This document shows positions 59,597 through 64,000 of a DNA stretch of 64,000 bases, in pieces. The position numbers and the translations under genes were made by a program. The notes under the pieces were generated by a model, which worked only from the letters and a program-made list of their open reading frames with translations, did not search any database and was not told the DNA's origin. The stretch spans positions 56,046 to 120,045 of the forward strand of contig JAEWAN010000023.1 in assembly GCA_023391625.1 (NCBI GenBank), read 5' to 3'. Source of the DNA: Bacteroidota bacterium. Its GTDB lineage: Bacteria > Bacteroidota > Bacteroidia > Bacteroidales > Paludibacteraceae. Each line of letters opens with the position of its first letter. Positions within the stretch are counted from its first letter, which is position 1.

Positions 59597-59954
59597 GGCT
59601 GTTCACTCCTTTCTTTTTATTTTTTTTCTCAAGCGATTCCTGTACCAGGGCTACCACCAGGATAGTAAGAACAGTGCTGACAATGATTGCGAAAGCAATA
59701 GTCCACAATGATTCGGATAACAATTCGGCATATGCCATTAATCCTACGGCGGAAGGAACGAAGAATATCGCCATATTTTTAGTTATGACGGTTGCAGTTT
59801 CTCTTACGTTTTCCGGATTGATAATTTTAAAAAAAAGGCTTAAGAATAGAAGGATCATTCCTATGACACTACCGGGAATAAACCCATTGATAAGCACGGC
59901 TATCACTTCTCCTATAAAGTAGAAAAGAAGGATGTAAAAAAGCCCTTTGATCAT
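59589..59954 (-). CDS. lrgA: LrgA/CidA-family holin-like protein
   Basis: 121 aa from the Met at 59954. The frame is open back to 60041, but a -7 element (TATTTTTG, 59982-59989, minus strand) lies inside that extension, and the protein MIKGLFYILLFYFIGEVIAVLINGFIPGSVIGM starts as LrgA proteins do. Four helices; NMAIFFVPSAVGLMAY is conserved. Translationally coupled to lrgB. Confidence 0.92.
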   Translation of the reverse strand: MIKGLFYILLFYFIGEVIAVLINGFIPGSVIGMILLFLSLFFKIINPENVRETATVITKNMAIFFVPSAVGLMAYAELLSESLWTIAFAIIVSTVLTILVVALVQESLEKKNKKKGVNSHE

Positions 59955-59981
59955 GATAGTTAAGTTGTTGTTTTGCGGGTG

Positions 59982-59989
59982 CAAAAATA
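59982..59989 (-). promoter_or_regulatory. -7 promoter element of lrgAB
   Basis: TATTTTTG on the minus strand, 27 nt before the chosen lrgA start. Confidence 0.65.
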
Positions 59990-60318
59990 TAAAAAAGAGG
60001 GGATATGTATCTGGTTTTGTGATAAAATAATAAAGAAGCATTTTATTTTTATTTCATATATCTTAAAGACTTAGTTCTCGGTGTATGGAAACCTCTTTCT
60101 GGCACGTTCTTGTGATTATATGTATTATGTTTCAGAGAACTGTTTTGTAATCCGTAGCTGGCAGCTTTAAATTATTTGTGGGCAGGTAAAGTGTGTTTTG
60201 TTGAAAAATGTTTTACTTTTGGATTTATATTCAGAGTTTGTTTATCTAATAAATTGTATCTCTGAACATTTACCCCTGTTTTATTTGTTATAGGAAAAAC
60301 CCAAATAATGTGCTTGGT
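59990..60318. other. 329-bp divergent intergenic region
   Basis: Between lrgA and the beta-barrel gene. AT-rich; no ORF, and no clear promoter for the plus-strand gene. Confidence 0.45.
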
Positions 60319-60951
60319 ATGAAAAAGAAAGTATTGCTTGTTTCCGTATGTCTTTTTCTTTTTTTCAGTTTCCGGGTTTCAGCCGAGAATAGTCTGGACG
60401 AAGAACAAGGAACGGCTTATATGGCATATAGCGATGCATATTCGCAGGATAATTTATCTGTAGGGAGGAAAACGGGCGGTTCCGGGTCTGGTGCAGGTAA
60501 GAGAATAGACCCGAATCGGATGGTGCTTGGAGGAACTTTCGGAATGGGGTTCAGTCGTAATTATACGGCAATAAATATATCTCCCCAGCTCGGATATGCA
60601 GTTTCCGGCTTTTTTACAGCCGGAGGCGGGGTAAGTTATAATTTTTATCATTACGGGACGTCCGATTTGTCACTTCATTATTTCGGTCTCAATGTATATG
60701 CCCGTTTTTTCCCCGTGAGGTTTTTAACGTTACAAATACAGCCGGAAATATATAATAAATGGGGTAGTGAAAGAGGATTGCCCATTAAAAGCGGTTTAGT
60801 GCCGGCTTTACTGGTAGGTTTGGGAGGAACCATACCTCTTTCTTCCAATGGGGGCATTAGTATCATGCTTTATTATGATGTGCTTCAGAATGCCTGGAGC
60901 CCGTATGGTAACCAGATATTTTATACATTTGGCTACACTTTTTTCTTTTAA
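60319..60951 (+). CDS. outer-membrane beta-barrel protein
   Basis: 210 aa from the second Met; the frame begins at 60310 but MKKKVLLVSVCLFLFFSF is the better signal-peptide start. After a Gly/Ser-rich segment (GGSGSGAGKRID) come about eight alternating beta strands (MVLGGTFGMGFSR, ISPQLGYAVSGFFTAGGGVSYNF, FGLNVYARFFP, ISIMLYYDVL) and a terminal aromatic strand FYTFGYTFFF, the signature of a BAM-assembled barrel. Porin- or OmpA-like barrel of unknown function. Confidence 0.82.
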   Translation: MKKKVLLVSVCLFLFFSFRVSAENSLDEEQGTAYMAYSDAYSQDNLSVGRKTGGSGSGAGKRIDPNRMVLGGTFGMGFSRNYTAINISPQLGYAVSGFFTAGGGVSYNFYHYGTSDLSLHYFGLNVYARFFPVRFLTLQIQPEIYNKWGSERGLPIKSGLVPALLVGLGGTIPLSSNGGISIMLYYDVLQNAWSPYGNQIFYTFGYTFFF

Positions 60952-61030
60952 CTCTCTGTTCTACCTTGGAAGCATCAACGGGCTGTTAGAATACTTTGTT
61001 TGAATATTAAGATAATATACAGAATCATAT

Positions 61031-62107
61031 ATGGATAATTTGCAGCAAGCACATACATCGAGTGCCAGGAGTCATTATTTTTCAGATGAATATTATTATG
61101 AGGGGAACAATGATTTGGATACATCCCTTCGTCTGATACGTTATAATAAAGAAACCTGGGAAAATGTTCCGTTAAAGACTGACGGAAATTCTTTGCGTAA
61201 ATATATAAAAGATGATTGTATAAACTGGTTTAATATCCGTGGCTTTCGAAATGGAAAATTAATTGCTTCCGTCGTAAAAGAGTTTGGTTTGCATCCTCTG
61301 AACGTAAAAGATATTTTGAATCCGGCGGAAGTGGTAAAAGTGGAAAATCAGAAGGATTATTTTTTTATAACATTGAATAATTGTTCTTTTAATGCGAAAA
61401 ATCATATTTCCACAGAACATATATGCTTGTTTGTTTGCCGCAATATCATAATCAGTTTTTGCGAAACGGAGGCTACCGTTTTTTTGCTGGTGGAGAAAGC
61501 GATAAAACAAAATATCTTGAACATAAGGCAGGGGGGTGAGGGAGTGCTTTTGGCTTTTCTGCTTAACGCGGTGGTTGCCGACTTGATAAAAACAGCAGAC
61601 CGGGTGGAACAAATGCTTGAAAAGCTGGAAGATGTCCTGCTTGAGAATCATTATAACCAAGGGAATGTAGGGATAAAGATACAACAGTGCTTGCATGCCC
61701 ATTTACTTATTCGTAAAAATGTACAACCCTTGAAAGATGAATTTCCAAAATTGCTGATTCATCGGGACGATATGCTTATTACTCCTCAGGCCGTTCCTTT
61801 GCTTAGCGATGTTTCTGACCAGGTAAAGTATATTCTGCAGGCGACGGATAACAGTAAGGATATGATAGCTTCATTAGTCGATTTGTATGTTTCTAATAAT
61901 GACTTGCGTACAAATGCCATTATGAAACGTTTAACAATAGTATCTACTCTATTTATTCCGATAACATTCCTTGTTGGTGTATGGGGAATGAATTTTCATT
62001 TTATGCCGGAACTGGACTGGAAATTTGGCTATTTTTTTGCTTGGATCACTATTTTGCTGACAGTTCTTATTACCTGGTTGCTGATGAAAAAGAAGAAATG
62101 GTTTTAA
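61031..62107 (+). CDS. corA: CorA-type Mg2+/Co2+ transporter
   Basis: 358 aa. A large cytoplasmic alpha/beta funnel domain and two C-terminal helices. The selectivity signature GMN in LVGVWGMNFHFMPELDW is intact and the tail is basic (MKKKKWF), as in CorA. It forms a homopentamer that admits Mg2+ or other divalent cations. Own transcription unit. Confidence 0.95.
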   Translation: MDNLQQAHTSSARSHYFSDEYYYEGNNDLDTSLRLIRYNKETWENVPLKTDGNSLRKYIKDDCINWFNIRGFRNGKLIASVVKEFGLHPLNVKDILNPAEVVKVENQKDYFFITLNNCSFNAKNHISTEHICLFVCRNIIISFCETEATVFLLVEKAIKQNILNIRQGGEGVLLAFLLNAVVADLIKTADRVEQMLEKLEDVLLENHYNQGNVGIKIQQCLHAHLLIRKNVQPLKDEFPKLLIHRDDMLITPQAVPLLSDVSDQVKYILQATDNSKDMIASLVDLYVSNNDLRTNAIMKRLTIVSTLFIPITFLVGVWGMNFHFMPELDWKFGYFFAWITILLTVLITWLLMKKKKWF

Positions 62108-62424
62108 TCGGTGAATGTTAGGTTCAGTAATTCTATAGATTACATTATTGATAGTCTAAAGAAAGAATAATTCTTTATCGGATTTCTGTTTTTCTTATGT
62201 GTAATGTAGAGATATGAAATCTCTTTCCGGACATTGAATAGAAATAACTTTGTTGGTCGGATATGGAATGCGTTTTTTCTTCTTTTCATTTTTTATATTG
62301 TTTTTGCACTTAAAAAATAATAAAAAAATTACCTTTGACGTTTATTTAAAAATAGTCAAGGCAGATCAATTTTCATATAATAAGATGTTGATTCGGCCGT
62401 TTATCTGACCTTTTTAAAAAGTAG

Positions 62425-62480
62425 AAAAAATACCGAAAGATTTCTTCTCTTTTATGCTAAGATTCTTTTCGGTGTATTTT
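62425..62480. terminator. terminator-like hairpin
   Basis: AAAATACCGAAAGA pairs imperfectly with TCTTTTCGGTGTATTTT across a long loop. It is far from the corA stop, so it may end an unannotated transcript. Confidence 0.45.
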
Positions 62481-62505
62481 CGACTTCCTTAATCTGATAT
62501 GAATT

Positions 62506-62513
62506 TATCTTTG
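62506..62513 (+). promoter_or_regulatory. -7 promoter element
   Basis: TATCTTTG, 71 bp before the start of the secreted protein gene. Confidence 0.55.
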
Positions 62514-62584
62514 TTGTATGCGGCTTTATCAGTCGTTAGCTTTTAAGTGGAAACAATTAAAATTAGATACATATTTTTATATCC

Positions 62585-64000
62585 ATGAAAAAAATCATCA
62601 TTCTCTACTCTTTTCTTTTGTTGTGTATGGGCGGGGCTTATGCACAGATAGACACGGAGTTTTGGTTTGCCTTCCCTGATTTAAGTGCAGACCACGCCCA
62701 GACCTGTGTCAGTTTAAATGTGATTACTTTTGACGAGGCGGCGACTATCCGTATAGAGCAGCCGGCCAATCCTAATTTTCCAGTTATCAGCCGTACGGTG
62801 GCAGCCCAGTCCAGTTATCGTTTCAATATGGGGGGCGCCGATATTTTTCCTATGGTTGAAACTATTCATGGGGGTGTCCGTGATGCCGGTTTCCTGATTA
62901 CTTCCACAGCCCCTATCAGTCTGTATTATGCCAATACCTGTGACAACAGTGAGATTTATGCATTAAAAGGGAGTAATGCTTTAGGAACAGACTTTATTGT
63001 TCCGATGCAGTATGAATATAATAACTCGTCCCAGTCCTGGACAGGTTGGGCATCCGTTGAAATTGTGGCAACAGAAGTTGATACGGAAGTAAAATTTACT
63101 CCTACGCAGGATTGTGTGGGGCATAAAGCCGGAGTGGAAGCTGTTATCCAGTTAGATCGCGGTCAGAGCTATGCCATCCGCGCCAGTTCCCGTGATGCCG
63201 CCAAACATTTTTACAATACTCCTATCACCTCCAACAAACCGATTGCCGTCAATTATACGGACGACTCCGTGGCCGGTCCGGGCGTGGATTTAATCGGCGA
63301 CCAGCTTGTACCGTTAAATTTGGTCGGCAGGCAGTATATTGTGGTAAGGAATACGGTTGATGATAATCCGGTGGATAAGGTTTATATTTTCCCGACCACA
63401 GACAATACAGATGTCTATATAAACGGGGATAAAAAAGTGACCCTGGATATGACTACGAATAATAAATACATGTATGATTTGTATAAGAATAATGATGAGG
63501 CCATTTTTATTGATGCCACGGAACCGGTAGTTGTATTACATGTAACCAGCAAGAAACCTGCTCCGGGTCAGGATCCAGAGTTAGGTGCTTCCATTTTACC
63601 TAATATAGAGTGTAGCGGTTCTACGGAAGTAGCCTATAAACCGATAGAAAATGGAGGCTCTCCGGTTGTCAGCATTGTAACCCGCAAAGAGAATATAGCC
63701 CAGTTTTCCAATGGTCATCTGGCCTTTCCCCAGCTATACAAACCGGTTCCGGGGACTAATGACGAGTGGTATTATGTTCTCCGTAATCTGACCGCCGACG
63801 GCGCCCAGCCTATCCGTATCAAGTCCACAAACGGCGGTGTGTTCCATATGGGCGTTTACGACAGCCCGGGTTCTACCTGTTCATACGGTTATTTTTCCAG
63901 TTATAATGCCCATCCCGTAGGTATGCTGACCGATAAGACCCATTATGTGGTCGGTGACGTTATCGAGTTATCTGTCCCTAACTTATCTAATTTATCGAGT
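62585..64000 (+). CDS. large secreted protein with IgGFc-binding-like N-terminus, cut by the window edge
   Basis: At least 472 codons, open to the last base. Signal peptide MKKIIILYSFLLLCMGGAYA, then IDTEFWFAFPDLS and a series of beta segments (VEIVATEVDTEVKFTPTQD, AIRASSRDAAKHFYNTPITS, PIAVNYTDDSVAG, DLIGDQLVPLNLVGRQYIVV) that resemble the IgGFc-binding N-terminal domain of large Bacteroidetes surface or gliding-associated proteins. GC-rich wobble positions suggest strong codon selection. The C-terminus, where a T9SS tail might sit, is outside the window. Confidence 0.8.
   Translation, partial: MKKIIILYSFLLLCMGGAYAQIDTEFWFAFPDLSADHAQTCVSLNVITFDEAATIRIEQPANPNFPVISRTVAAQSSYRFNMGGADIFPMVETIHGGVRDAGFLITSTAPISLYYANTCDNSEIYALKGSNALGTDFIVPMQYEYNNSSQSWTGWASVEIVATEVDTEVKFTPTQDCVGHKAGVEAVIQLDRGQSYAIRASSRDAAKHFYNTPITSNKPIAVNYTDDSVAGPGVDLIGDQLVPLNLVGRQYIVVRNTVDDNPVDKVYIFPTTDNTDVYINGDKKVTLDMTTNNKYMYDLYKNNDEAIFIDATEPVVVLHVTSKKPAPGQDPELGASILPNIECSGSTEVAYKPIENGGSPVVSIVTRKENIAQFSNGHLAFPQLYKPVPGTNDEWYYVLRNLTADGAQPIRIKSTNGGVFHMGVYDSPGSTCSYGYFSSYNAHPVGMLTDKTHYVVGDVIELSVPNLSNLSS

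Larger units (their letters stand above)
62108..62584 (+). other. 477-bp intergenic region
   Basis: AT-rich with no ORF. A terminator-like hairpin lies at 62425-62480 and a TATCTTTG promoter element at 62506-62513. Confidence 0.5.

Noticed and set aside
1..64000. CRISPR arrays, rRNA genes and complete insertion sequences
   Set aside because: No regularly spaced direct repeats, rRNA-like segments or transposase genes were seen; the only mobile-looking item is the MITE-like element at 22537.

Overview
The window comes from a member of the Bacteroidales. Gene starts carry the Bacteroidetes -7 element TAnnTTTG instead of E. coli-type boxes, Shine-Dalgarno sequences are almost absent, and the gene content is typical of the order: a TonB-dependent receptor with a carboxypeptidase-like N-terminal domain, many SPII lipoproteins, GH43/GH28/GH115 glycanases, and a type IX secretion (T9SS) C-terminal sorting domain. 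T9SS cargo together with gut-type glycanases points towards a Parabacteroides/Odoribacter/Dysgonomonas-like organism; the genus is an inference.

Layout. 0-3.4 kb: sulfur assimilation (metY, cysK) and a divergent LuxR-type regulator. One near-identical 18-bp palindrome sits 22 bp upstream of both the metY and cysK promoters and 21 bp from the divergent regulator promoter. 3.8-7.7 kb: a T9SS-exported carbohydrate-binding/Ig-like protein followed by a sialate O-acetylesterase. 8-11.3 kb: two lipoproteins (one an exported EEP-fold phosphodiesterase) and an MFS exporter. 11.6-19.2 kb: two convergent glycanase operons (GH43-GH43 on plus; GH43-GH28-GH115 on minus) with no SusC/SusD, suited to decorated arabinogalactan or pectin side chains. 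19.5-24 kb: a PAS-LuxR regulator, a HelD-type helicase, a 186-bp MITE-like palindromic element, a VOC protein and a frameshifted secreted-protein gene. 24-29.2 kb: a TonB receptor, a beta-helix surface lipoprotein and two small exported proteins. 29.5-30.2 kb: a zinc ribbon/VOC pair.

30.2-34.1 kb is a visibly AT-rich accessory stretch ending at tRNA-Phe(GAA). It holds a TIGR04141/DUF6119-like protein with a nuclease-like E..D..HxK motif, and an orphan Rhs-type C-terminal domain gene followed 2 bp later by a lipoprotein gene that looks like its immunity partner. 34.4-40 kb: a Crp/Fnr regulator, a DUF4405-like membrane protein, and a flavodoxin-cupin-(CMD-CMD-hydrolase) operon with a divergent AraC regulator; each operon gene is preceded by a copy of a 64-bp repeat with inverted ends. 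40-46.9 kb: a Wzx-type flippase, a glycosyltransferase, acetyltransferases, an HxlR/DJ-1 divergon with a palindromic operator, and a PHP phosphoesterase. 47.5-48.8 kb: a His/Cys-rich small membrane protein and two tandem helix-turn-helix paralogues with cysteine-rich tails. 49-50.8 kb: two more acetyltransferases. 51-58.9 kb: a complete MacB-type tripartite efflux operon (ATPase, two permeases, adaptor, TolC) with its own PadR regulator and a PspC/DUF2807 envelope-stress protein, preceded by a perfect 12-bp inverted repeat. 58.9-62.1 kb: lrgAB, a beta-barrel protein and corA. The window ends inside a large secreted IgGFc-binding-like protein.

The strongest candidates for undescribed biology are the shared sulfur operator with its divergent regulator, the accessory island at tRNA-Phe, the 64-bp repeats spaced through one operon, and the Cys-tailed regulator pair.
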